Positions 1 to 6,625 of a stretch of 7,189 nucleotides of DNA are shown here, one piece after another. Both the position numbers and the translations under genes were made by a program. Position 1 is the stretch's first letter, and every line of letters starts with the position of its first letter. This stretch comes from Paracoccaceae bacterium (GTDB taxonomy: Bacteria; Pseudomonadota; Alphaproteobacteria; Rhodobacterales; Rhodobacteraceae). The stretch lies in the NCBI GenBank assembly GCA_019090405.1, contig JAHRVZ010000097.1:1-7189 (forward strand), in the 5' to 3' direction. The notes beneath the pieces are model-generated. The model saw only the letters and a list, made by a program, of their open reading frames with translations. It did not search any database and was not told where the DNA came from.

Positions 1-2
1 AG

Positions 3-1112
3 GCGGCGCTGGATCGGGTGCAAAGCGATCTGCTGGATGCCAAGGCCGAAGGTCGCGATGCGCAGAGGGCGCTGTTGCTGGCCTCGGATGAACTGGTGGC
101 GGCAGAGGATCAGGCCGAACTGCGCACACATGCGTTTGACCGTCAGGTTGATCTGAAACAGCGCGGCGTCGGCACGTCTGCTCAGGTTGAAATTGCGGAA
201 CTGGCGGCGGCGTCGGCACGTCAGGCAGTCCTGTCTCGCCGTTTGTCGGTGGCCTCGGCCGAAGCACGGATAGATCAGGCCGCAACCCGGCTTGCGCGCG
301 CTGAAATCGCACTTGAAGGGGCCGAACGGGACCTGCAGGAAACACAGCTTACGGCAGCGTTTGATGGAACGCTAAGCGAAGTATCGTTAGTCGAGGGGCA
401 TCTGGTGTCGGCCAACGAAAAACTGGCGTTATTGGTCGATCCGGATGCTCTTGAAGTTGCCTTTCGAATTTCGACGGCACAATACGCCCGAATTTTAGAC
501 GCGAACGGCAAACTGGTGCAAGCTCCGGTAACGGTTTCACTGGATGTGACAGGTGCAGATTTACTGGCACATGGCCGGATCAGCCGCGATGGTGCTGCAA
601 CCGGACAAGGATTGTCAGGTCGGTTGATATTCGCCCGACTGGGCAGCGCGCCGGGGTTCAAGCCGGGGGATTTTGTCACCGTGATGGTGCAAGAGCCGCC
701 ATTGGAAAATGTTGTTCGTTTGTCGGCCTCGGCGCTGGACGCGAATGGGACGGTTCTGGTGGTGGACGAAGAAAACCGGCTGGAAACCTTGCCAGTGCAA
801 TTGATGCGTCGTCAGGGGGATGATGTTTTGGTTCGCGGCACCGGGCTTGCCGGGCGCGACGTGGTGCAGGGGCGCACGCCACTGTTAGGCGCGGGTATCC
901 GGGTGCGGGTGTTGCAGGACGCGATGGATGAAGTCGCTGCCGAACCCGAGATGCTGGATCTGAGCGATGAAAGGCGCGCCAAGCTGGTGGCATTTGTCGA
1001 TGGCAATGATCGTATGCCAGCCGAGGCAAAGGCCCGGGTGCTAAGTCAGCTGAGAGAAGCCAAAGTTTCAGCCAAGTTGGTCGCACGCATTGAATCGCGG
1101 ATCGGGGGCTAG
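3..1112 (+). CDS. RND efflux periplasmic adaptor subunit (HlyD/AcrA family), 5' end missing
   Basis: This is the membrane-fusion (adaptor) protein that links an RND inner-membrane pump to an outer-membrane channel in the periplasm. The reading frame is open to the window edge, so the N-terminus (signal or lipid anchor and first half of the lipoyl domain) lies outside; about 369 residues remain. Visible from N to C: an alanine-, glutamate- and arginine-rich alpha-helical hairpin (about nt 3-350); the second lipoyl half-motif (TAAFDGTLSEVSLVEGHLV, from nt 351); a beta-barrel region (about nt 450-700); a membrane-proximal region (about nt 700-930); and a charged helical tail (about nt 945-1109) that classical AcrA-type adaptors lack. 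It ends with TAG at 1110-1112. The permease gene 124 bp downstream on the same strand strongly suggests one efflux module. The substrate cannot be told from sequence. A GTG at nt 18 opens a long frame, but it sits inside the hairpin and is unlikely to be the true start. Confidence 0.9.
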   Translation, partial: AALDRVQSDLLDAKAEGRDAQRALLLASDELVAAEDQAELRTHAFDRQVDLKQRGVGTSAQVEIAELAAASARQAVLSRRLSVASAEARIDQAATRLARAEIALEGAERDLQETQLTAAFDGTLSEVSLVEGHLVSANEKLALLVDPDALEVAFRISTAQYARILDANGKLVQAPVTVSLDVTGADLLAHGRISRDGAATGQGLSGRLIFARLGSAPGFKPGDFVTVMVQEPPLENVVRLSASALDANGTVLVVDEENRLETLPVQLMRRQGDDVLVRGTGLAGRDVVQGRTPLLGAGIRVRVLQDAMDEVAAEPEMLDLSDERRAKLVAFVDGNDRMPAEAKARVLSQLREAKVSAKLVARIESRIGG

Positions 1113-1156
1113 CGGTTGAAATGGCAAACATTTGCGAAACTAGCGCGACGGCGAAG

Positions 1157-1202
1157 CGGAAAATTTCAAATTTTCCGGACCGTTTTCTTTTAAAGAAAAC
1201 GG
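1157..1202. repeat. Two adjacent palindromes between the adaptor and permease genes
   Basis: Two perfect inverted repeats sit 2 nt apart. The first (1157-1177) has left arm CGGAAAATTT, a single C, then its exact reverse complement. The second (1180-1202) has left arm CCGTTTTCTTT, a single T, then its exact reverse complement. As RNA they could form two hairpins with A/U-rich stems and G-C pairs at the base. No T-tract follows, so they do not look like a standard intrinsic terminator. Possible roles are a protein-binding site, a site of RNA processing that sets the ratio of adaptor to permease, or a copy of a dispersed intergenic repeat. The symmetry is seen directly; the function is unknown. 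Confidence 0.8.
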
Positions 1203-1223
1203 CTGCGGCCACTAGTGACGTGC

Positions 1224-1230
1224 AAGGGAA
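1224..1230 (+). promoter_or_regulatory. Ribosome binding site for the RND permease
   Basis: The purine run AAGGGAA lies 6 nt upstream of a GTG codon at 1237, with its GGG core 8 nt from the start. This supports GTG-1237 as the start. A second GTG follows directly at 1240 and cannot be excluded. No in-frame ATG gives a better-placed start before the first membrane helix. Confidence 0.6.
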
Positions 1231-1236
1231 AACGAC

Positions 1237-4200
1237 GTGGTGATCCGCGACATACCACGGGCCGCTGGCGGGGTGTTGTCGTATTTCACCCGACATCGCA
1301 CCGCTGCAAACCTGTTATTGGTTGTGCTTCTGGTCCTTGGCGCGGCGTCCATGCCAAACATGCGGGCGCAGTTTTTTCCGGATGTGATCCTTGATAATGT
1401 GCGGGTCAATATCGAATGGGAAGGTGCCGGCGCCGAAGATGTCGACGGTGCCATTGTGCAAATTCTGGAACCTGCGCTGTTGGCCGTGGACGGTGTCGAA
1501 AGCTCTTCTTCGACCTCGAAAGAGGGCAGTGCCAAAATCCAGCTGGATTTTGAACCGGGTTGGGATATGGCACGTGCTGCGGATGATGTGCAGGCGGCAG
1601 TCGACGCCGTTTCGACATTACCTGCCGAGGCGGACGACCCCAAAGTGCGTCGCGGAACCTGGCGGGACCGGGTCACTGACGTGGTAATCTCGGGGCCGGT
1701 TGCGCCTGCTCAACTGGCATTATTCGCCGATGAATTTGTGACAAGGCTGTTTGCCGTTGGGGTAACGCGCAGCTCAATTCGCGGGGTGGCTGCCCCGGAA
1801 ACCATCGTCGAAGTCCCGTCCTCTAATCTGATCGCCTATGACGTCAGCATGGCCGAAATCGCCGCGGCTATTGGCGAAGAGGTGGATGCCGATCCGGCGG
1901 GTGATATTTCCGGAGCAAATGCGCGGGTGCGAACCGGGATAGAAAAACGAACACCCGAGGACATAGCAGGGATCGTTCTGCGTTCGAATCCGGATGGCTC
2001 GACCCTGACAGTTGGCGATGTGGCACAGATCAGGGTTGAAGGCGTAGACCGTAATCGCGGCTATTTTGTTGGTGCGAACCCAGCTATTTCAATTCGGATT
2101 GACCGCTCGAACGGCGGTGATGCCATCGGCATTCAGCGCGATGTTGAACAGGTGGCCGAAGAGATGCAGGCCAGTCTGCCGCAAGGTGTAACAATCGAAC
2201 TGATACGCACAAGGGCCGAAGCCATCAGCGCCAGGCTGAACATCCTGATCGACAATGGCCTGATGGGTTTGGGTCTGGTGGTGGCGTTGCTGTTTTTGTT
2301 CCTGAATGCGCGGGTTGCGTTCTGGGTGGCCGCAGGGATTCCGGTGGCGATGTTTGCCGCCATTGCGCTGATGTATGCCGCCGGCTTGACGATAAATATG
2401 ATAAGCCTGTTTGGTCTGATTATTACCCTTGGCATTGTGGTGGATGACGCCATCGTGGTGGGTGAGCACGCTGATTTCCGGGCAAGGCACCTTGGTGAAC
2501 ACCCGGTCGTGGCCGCCGAAAACGCGGCACGGCGGATGGCGATGCCGGTGTTTGCTGCAACGTTGACCACAGTGATTGCCTTTTTTGGCCTCACAGCAAT
2601 TGGTGGGCGCTTTGGCGATCTGATCCGTGATATTCCGTTTACCGTGATCGTTGTGCTGATTGCCTCGCTGGTGGAATGTTTCTTGATCCTGCCGAACCAT
2701 ATGTCCCATGCCATTGCCCATTCGGCCAAACAGCACTGGTATGATCTGCCCAATCGCATTGTGAACCGGGGCTTTTTGTGGGCCAGGCGTAGGTTGTTCC
2801 GCCCGTTTATCCGGTTGGTTGTTCAACTTCGTTATGTTGTGCTTGCCGGGGCTTTGGTTTTGCTGGCCAGTCAGATCGCCGTGTTCATTCGCGGTGATGT
2901 GCAATGGCGGTTCTTTAATGCACCTGAACGGGGTTCGGTGACCGGTAATTTTGCCATGGTCGAGGGCGCGACACGCGACGATTCAATTGCCATGATGCGT
3001 GAATTGCAGCGTGCCACTGAGGCGCTGGGTGCCGAATACGAAGAACGTCATGGTCGCAATCCTCTGGATTATGTCATGGCGGAAATTGGCGGGAATGCCG
3101 GTTGGGGGTTGTCGGGTGTCGATGCCAAAGACCGGGATCTGCTTGGCGGCATCTCAATCGAGTTGATTGACGCCGATCTGCGCCCCTATTCCAGTTTTGC
3201 CTTTGTTGCCGAACTGCAGGACGCGGTGAACCATCATCCTCTGGCCGAAATCGTTTCGTTCCGTGGATGGCGATCCGGGCCGGGCGGCGACAATCTGGAT
3301 GTACAGTTTTACGGCGCGGATGTGGCCACGCTAAAAACTGCGTCCGAGGATTTGCAGGCCGCATTGCTGCGCTATTCCGAAGTGTCCGCCGTGCAGGACA
3401 ATCTGGCCTATGACAAGGAAGAGATTATTTTGGATCTGACCGCACAGGGGCAGGCGCTGGGCTTTACGATTGATGCTTTGGGCCGGGCGTTGCGCGCGCG
3501 ACTGAACGGGATCGAGGCGGCGACCTATCCGGATGGGCCACGCAGCGCCGCGATCCGGGTGGAACTGCCCGAGGGCGAGTTGACAGCAGACTTTCTGGAA
3601 CGCACCCAGATGCGCACTCCACAAGGCAATTATGTGCCACTGGCCGATATTGTCAGCGTGACGCAACGCAGCGGGTTTTCGACGGTGCGACGCGAAAACG
3701 GGATACGTTTGATTTCAGTCACCGGCGACATTTCCGAAGATGATCCGGCACGCGCCGAAGAAATTACTGCGGCCCTGAAAACTGAAATTCTGCCCAGGAT
3801 CGCAAGTGAACGACAAGTAGAATGGCAACTGGCGGGCCTTAGCGAGCAAGAAAGCGATTTTCTCAGCGATGCACGCACCGGGCTGATCCTGTGCCTGACC
3901 GGTATTTATCTGGTGCTGGCCTGGGTGTTTGCAAGCTGGACGCGACCATTGGTGGTGATGGCGATTATTCCATTTGGTTTGGTCGGCACGATCTATGGCC
4001 ATCAGGCGTGGGATGTGCCGCTAAGTATGTTCACCGTGGTTGGTATGCTTGGAATGACTGGGATCATCATCAACGATTCCATTGTGCTGGTGACAACGAT
4101 TGACCAATACGCCGAAGATCGCGGGCTGATTCCGTCGATTATCGACGGTGCATCGGATCGGCTGCGGCCGGTGATGCTGACGACGATGACCACGGTGCTG

Positions 4201-4635
4201 GGTCTGGCGCCGCTGCTGTATGAGAAATCGCAACAGGCGCAGTTTCTGAAACCAACGGTGATTACGTTGGTTTATGGTCTGGGCTTTGGCATGTTTCTGG
4301 TACTGCTGCTGGTTCCGGCATTGGTCGCAATGCAAAAAGACATCGGTCGCCCACTGGCCGCGATGCGCCGCGCCTTTGGTGAGCGCAGTCGCGGTCTGCG
4401 GGGCGTCATGATTGTCACATGGGCGCTGGTATTGGGGTGGCTGTCGGCAACGCTGGGCTGGGTTCTGCTGAATGGATCATTGCCACTCTGGCTGGCAGCT
4501 TATGATTTTGGGTTTACACCGATGCGCGCGGGATTGCTGTTGTTCCTGCCCGGCGCTCTGGTGATTGTTGCCGTGGTTTTTCTGATTGCAGCCATGTTCG
4601 TCGCGCGCCAAAACCAGCGCACGCCGCAAGTGTGA
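1237..4635 (+). CDS. RND family multidrug/metabolite efflux permease (AcrB-like)
   Basis: This is a proton-driven inner-membrane pump of the resistance-nodulation-division superfamily, probably acting with the adaptor encoded just upstream. The 1132 residues show the usual layout: TM1 (about 20-38), a large periplasmic domain (about 45-335), TM2-TM6 (about 337-490), TM7 (about 533-552), a second periplasmic domain (about 560-875) and TM8-TM12 (about 880-1031). In TM4 the motif GIVVDDAIVVGE gives Asp403 and Asp404, matching the AcrB proton-relay pair. The TM10 motif GIIINDSIVLV has Asn946-Asp947 where AcrB has Lys940-Asn, as in RND branches with a 'GIVVNNAIVL' type motif. Beyond TM12 is an extension of about 100 residues with two more hydrophobic helices (about 1058-1080 and 1098-1123), making the protein longer than AcrB (1049). 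It is not CusA-like at TM10, and a drug, lipid or metabolite substrate is more likely than metal, but this is inference. Translation starts at GTG after a good ribosome binding site. It ends with TGA, 2 bp from the convergent NUDIX gene. Confidence 0.95.
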   Translation: MVIRDIPRAAGGVLSYFTRHRTAANLLLVVLLVLGAASMPNMRAQFFPDVILDNVRVNIEWEGAGAEDVDGAIVQILEPALLAVDGVESSSSTSKEGSAKIQLDFEPGWDMARAADDVQAAVDAVSTLPAEADDPKVRRGTWRDRVTDVVISGPVAPAQLALFADEFVTRLFAVGVTRSSIRGVAAPETIVEVPSSNLIAYDVSMAEIAAAIGEEVDADPAGDISGANARVRTGIEKRTPEDIAGIVLRSNPDGSTLTVGDVAQIRVEGVDRNRGYFVGANPAISIRIDRSNGGDAIGIQRDVEQVAEEMQASLPQGVTIELIRTRAEAISARLNILIDNGLMGLGLVVALLFLFLNARVAFWVAAGIPVAMFAAIALMYAAGLTINMISLFGLIITLGIVVDDAIVVGEHADFRARHLGEHPVVAAENAARRMAMPVFAATLTTVIAFFGLTAIGGRFGDLIRDIPFTVIVVLIASLVECFLILPNHMSHAIAHSAKQHWYDLPNRIVNRGFLWARRRLFRPFIRLVVQLRYVVLAGALVLLASQIAVFIRGDVQWRFFNAPERGSVTGNFAMVEGATRDDSIAMMRELQRATEALGAEYEERHGRNPLDYVMAEIGGNAGWGLSGVDAKDRDLLGGISIELIDADLRPYSSFAFVAELQDAVNHHPLAEIVSFRGWRSGPGGDNLDVQFYGADVATLKTASEDLQAALLRYSEVSAVQDNLAYDKEEIILDLTAQGQALGFTIDALGRALRARLNGIEAATYPDGPRSAAIRVELPEGELTADFLERTQMRTPQGNYVPLADIVSVTQRSGFSTVRRENGIRLISVTGDISEDDPARAEEITAALKTEILPRIASERQVEWQLAGLSEQESDFLSDARTGLILCLTGIYLVLAWVFASWTRPLVVMAIIPFGLVGTIYGHQAWDVPLSMFTVVGMLGMTGIIINDSIVLVTTIDQYAEDRGLIPSIIDGASDRLRPVMLTTMTTVLGLAPLLYEKSQQAQFLKPTVITLVYGLGFGMFLVLLLVPALVAMQKDIGRPLAAMRRAFGERSRGLRGVMIVTWALVLGWLSATLGWVLLNGSLPLWLAAYDFGFTPMRAGLLLFLPGALVIVAVVFLIAAMFVARQNQRTPQV

Positions 4636-4637
4636 GT

Positions 4638-5060
4638 CTAGGCTAGGCGGGTCAGTGCCATATCCATGAACTCGGCGACGCGCTCGCTCATTTGGATCGA
4701 CCCTGCGCGGACGTCGTCGCAGTTAAACCATCGGGCATCGCTGACATCATCCGCGGCCTGTACGGTGCCGCTGACATAGTCGCACAAAACGCCGGCCAGC
4801 AGATAATGCAACGCAATTGAACCGTCCGGGTTGTGGATCAAAAGGTCGGTATTGGTGAGATATTCAACCGGATTTGCGATAATGCCGGTTTCTTCCTGCA
4901 ATTCACGCACTGCTGCTGCCAAAGCGGTTTCGCCCAATTCGACATGGCCACCGGGAAAGCCCCAAAGTCCGCTGTCTGGGTTTTTGCGGCGCTTGGCCAG
5001 CAGTACCTGATCATTGCGAATAACAATAGCAATCGCACCTAGAAGGGGGCGTTTTTTCAC
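4638..5060 (-). CDS. NUDIX hydrolase
   Basis: This is a 140-residue cytoplasmic pyrophosphohydrolase that should cleave a nucleoside diphosphate linked to another group (X), using divalent metal. The Nudix box is complete at residues 38-60: Gly38, five residues, Glu44, seven residues, then RELQEETGI with Arg52-Glu53 and the metal-binding Glu56-Glu57. It is preceded by GLWGFPGG (31-38), typical of MutT-like and ADP-ribose or NDP-sugar type NUDIX enzymes; the exact substrate cannot be assigned. The length is normal for a single-domain NUDIX protein. The start is GTG at 5060, whose first four bases (GTGA) contain the stop codon of the upstream DsbD-like gene. This overlap suggests translational coupling, fitting the lack of a strong ribosome binding site. 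The next residues (MKKRPLLGAIAIVI) form the first beta strand of the fold, so a later start is unlikely. Confidence 0.92.
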   Translation of the reverse strand: MKKRPLLGAIAIVIRNDQVLLAKRRKNPDSGLWGFPGGHVELGETALAAAVRELQEETGIIANPVEYLTNTDLLIHNPDGSIALHYLLAGVLCDYVSGTVQAADDVSDARWFNCDDVRAGSIQMSERVAEFMDMALTRLA

Positions 5061-5860
5061 CCGGCGTCACAGCCCTGAATGTCGACAGAATAATTTTGCC
5101 CAAGCACCGTGATGCGGATGTTTGAACGGTCCAGCGCAAAACTGCCCGGCTTGGTGTTCACCAGTTCCGTTGTGGCGGTCAGAGTGTTGCCAGATCGCTT
5201 GGTGCTGGACCCTGCGGACCAAAGCGTTGGATTGCCCGGTTCAATCACCGCAACCTCGCGCCCACCTGCGGGTGGCATCGCAATTTGCGCGGTGATCTGC
5301 ATGCCGTCCTTGGTGGGCGACAGCCGACAAGACGCAGTGGTCACGCGGGCTTCGGATGCGGAATAAGGGCGCTCGGCCAAAGCCGCAACAATCGTCGGAT
5401 TGCGCGCGGCGTCGGCGTTAACGTTATGGTCAAATTTCAACGCGCCGGGAATACAGACCTCTTTGCACATGCCAAATTCCATCTCGCCTTTCAGACGAAT
5501 CGGGCGGTCGGCGCGAGCGGGGAAAATTTCGATCGGCAGGATCAGCTGAGTTACATAACCAATGGTCTGAAGCCCGTTCTGCTCAAACACTTCCGGGCTT
5601 GGCCATGTGATGTTAACTGATTCGACATTGCGCGAGCCACGCCAGTCAAAACGCGGCGGAATACCGGCGTCACCGGGCGCCCGCCAATAGGTTTTCCAAC
5701 CCTCAGGTAAGGTTAATCTGAGTGCTGCACTATAAGTGCCGTTTTTGGTCAGGCCACCGTCCAGCACATCCAGTTGCGCCAAGTCATCCATGCCACCGGC
5801 ATGGGTTGGCTCAGAAAGGGCCAGGCCAAGCAATATGGCAGGGATCAGGTGTTTGAACAT
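5057..5860 (-). CDS. Exported protein with stand-alone DsbD N-terminal-like (thiol redox) domain
   Basis: This is a predicted periplasmic protein of 267 residues related to the N-terminal domain of DsbD/ScsB (COG4233-like), which passes reducing electrons to periplasmic thiol partners. Residues 1-21 form a signal peptide (Lys3, a hydrophobic core IPAILLGLAL, then THA before Gly22). The region LPEGWKTYWRAPGDAGIPP (51-69) and the WPSPEVF segment (86-92) are typical of the family. The motif GMCKEVCIPG holds Cys132 and Cys136 (CX3C), the likely redox pair. Two more cysteines, Cys178 and Cys264, could form a structural disulfide. The membrane domain and C-terminal thioredoxin domain of full DsbD are absent, so reductant must come from another protein, not seen here. 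ATG at 5860 is preferred over a TTG three codons upstream, because it begins a compact signal peptide. No clear Shine-Dalgarno precedes it. It is the first gene of a two-gene operon with the NUDIX gene. The family is fairly sure; the partner and exact function are not. Confidence 0.85.
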   Translation of the reverse strand: MFKHLIPAILLGLALSEPTHAGGMDDLAQLDVLDGGLTKNGTYSAALRLTLPEGWKTYWRAPGDAGIPPRFDWRGSRNVESVNITWPSPEVFEQNGLQTIGYVTQLILPIEIFPARADRPIRLKGEMEFGMCKEVCIPGALKFDHNVNADAARNPTIVAALAERPYSASEARVTTASCRLSPTKDGMQITAQIAMPPAGGREVAVIEPGNPTLWSAGSSTKRSGNTLTATTELVNTKPGSFALDRSNIRITVLGQNYSVDIQGCDAG

Positions 5861-6028
5861 GCTATACAAATGGGCACTTTATTGGCATTTGCCAAGTCAC
5901 ATTCGGGTCAACACGGTGTAACTTTGCGTTTGGGTGATCTGACACCTTGCGCGGCAGTCGTGAGATTGCCATGTTGTGAGAGACGCAGCACGCTAGCCTT
6001 CAAGCTACAAGACAAAGGCGATACGCAC
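5861..6028. promoter_or_regulatory. Divergent intergenic region between the DsbD-like gene and yqgE
   Basis: These 168 bp separate two genes read away from each other, so they must hold promoters for both directions unless a distant one is used. I see no strong pair of -35/-10 boxes. Weak candidates are TTGCGC (5947-5952) with CATGTT (5970-5975) towards yqgE, and on the - strand TTGGCA (5895-5890) followed 17 nt later by CATTTG towards the DsbD-like gene. AAAGGCG (6014-6020) is a plausible but rather distant ribosome binding site for the ATG at 6029. No protein-coding gene is supported here. Confidence 0.4.
5882..5895. repeat. 14-bp palindrome in front of the DsbD-like gene
   Basis: TTGGCA, two T bases, then TGCCAA form a perfect 6-bp inverted repeat centred about 28 bp upstream of the DsbD-like start codon. 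Its position over the expected promoter would suit an operator for a dimeric repressor or activator. It could also be chance; the symmetry is seen and the role is inferred. Confidence 0.4.
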
Positions 6029-6583
6029 ATGGACCTGACCGGCAAAATACTGATAGCGATGCCCGGAACCGGTGACCCGCGGTTTGAGCATTCGGTGGTT
6101 TTCATTTGCAGCCACAGCGAAGACGGAGCCATGGGGCTGATCGTTAACAAACCGACACCAAATGTGCGCCTGTCTGATTTACTCGAGCAACTTGAAATCA
6201 AAGCAACCGATCCGGCCAGCACTCTACCAGTATATTTTGGCGGCCCCGTCGAACGCGCCCGTGGTTTTGTGCTGCATTCGGCGGATTATACGTCGAACCT
6301 GCAGACGCTAAAGATATCAGATGGGTTCAGCATGACGGCCACATTGGACATCCTTGAGGATATTGCCCTTGAAACGGGACCAAAACAATCTTTGATGATG
6401 TTAGGCTATGCGGGCTGGGGTGGTGGGCAGCTTGAGGATGAGATTGGTCGCAATGGCTGGCTTACCACCGAGGCTACAAACGAATTGGTTTACGATCTGG
6501 ATGACGGCGAAAAATGGTCTGCGGCACTTAAAACGCTTGGCATTGATCCATTGGTTTTATCGGCAAAGGCAGGTCGCGCCTGA
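6029..6583 (+). CDS. yqgE: YqgE/AlgH family protein (UPF0301)
   Basis: This is a 184-residue cytoplasmic protein of the conserved YqgE/AlgH family. Its biochemical role is not settled; in Pseudomonas the homologue AlgH was linked to alginate regulation. Family hallmarks are clear: MPGTGDPRFEHSVVFIC (11-27), GAMGLIVNKP (33-42), the YFGGPVERARGFVLHS segment (69-84) and GYAGWGGGQLEDEI (126-139). The length matches the family (about 185). ATG at 6029 is chosen because MDLTGKILIAMPG is the usual N-terminus of these proteins; the frame stays open 255 nt further upstream, but that stretch overlaps the divergent DsbD-like gene and has no family similarity. AAAGGCG lies upstream as a modest ribosome binding site. 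The gene stands alone on its strand and ends 42 bp before the convergent tsaC/sua5 gene. That 42-bp gap shows no convincing terminator hairpin. Confidence 0.95.
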   Translation: MDLTGKILIAMPGTGDPRFEHSVVFICSHSEDGAMGLIVNKPTPNVRLSDLLEQLEIKATDPASTLPVYFGGPVERARGFVLHSADYTSNLQTLKISDGFSMTATLDILEDIALETGPKQSLMMLGYAGWGGGQLEDEIGRNGWLTTEATNELVYDLDDGEKWSAALKTLGIDPLVLSAKAGRA

Positions 6584-6625
6584 CGGGATTGGTTGTAGAT
6601 GAACCGCCTGCTTCAATGCCTCTGC

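Noticed and set aside
143..222. Short direct repeats in the adaptor (TCAGGTTGA at 143 and 182; GCGTCGGCACGTC at 166 and 210)
   Set aside because: The two repeat pairs have different spacings (39 and 44 nt), and the 13-bp copies are read in different frames. Chance within an Ala/Gln/Arg-rich coiled-coil coding region is the simpler explanation.
1180..1202. Intrinsic terminator after the adaptor gene
   Set aside because: The stem is strong by symmetry but A/T-rich, and the bases that follow (CTGCGGCC) are not a T-tract.
676..1296. Antisense open frame of 206 codons across the adaptor 3' end and the intergenic palindromes
   Set aside because: It overlaps the adaptor coding sequence, runs through the intergenic region into the permease start, is rich in Pro, Arg and Ser, and shows no family motif.
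2089..2904. Long antisense open frame (271 codons) inside the permease gene
   Set aside because: It lies wholly opposite a strongly supported RND permease. Its translation is rich in His, Gln and Asn with no recognisable domain, as expected for a shadow frame.
5774..6028. In-frame upstream extension of yqgE (85 extra codons)
   Set aside because: It overlaps the divergent DsbD-like gene and its promoter region, and YqgE proteins normally begin at the MDLTGK-type segment encoded from 6029.
6584..6625. Bidirectional terminator between yqgE and the tsaC/sua5 gene
   Set aside because: Only a 4-bp pairing (GGTT with AACC) is visible and there is no T-tract on either strand.
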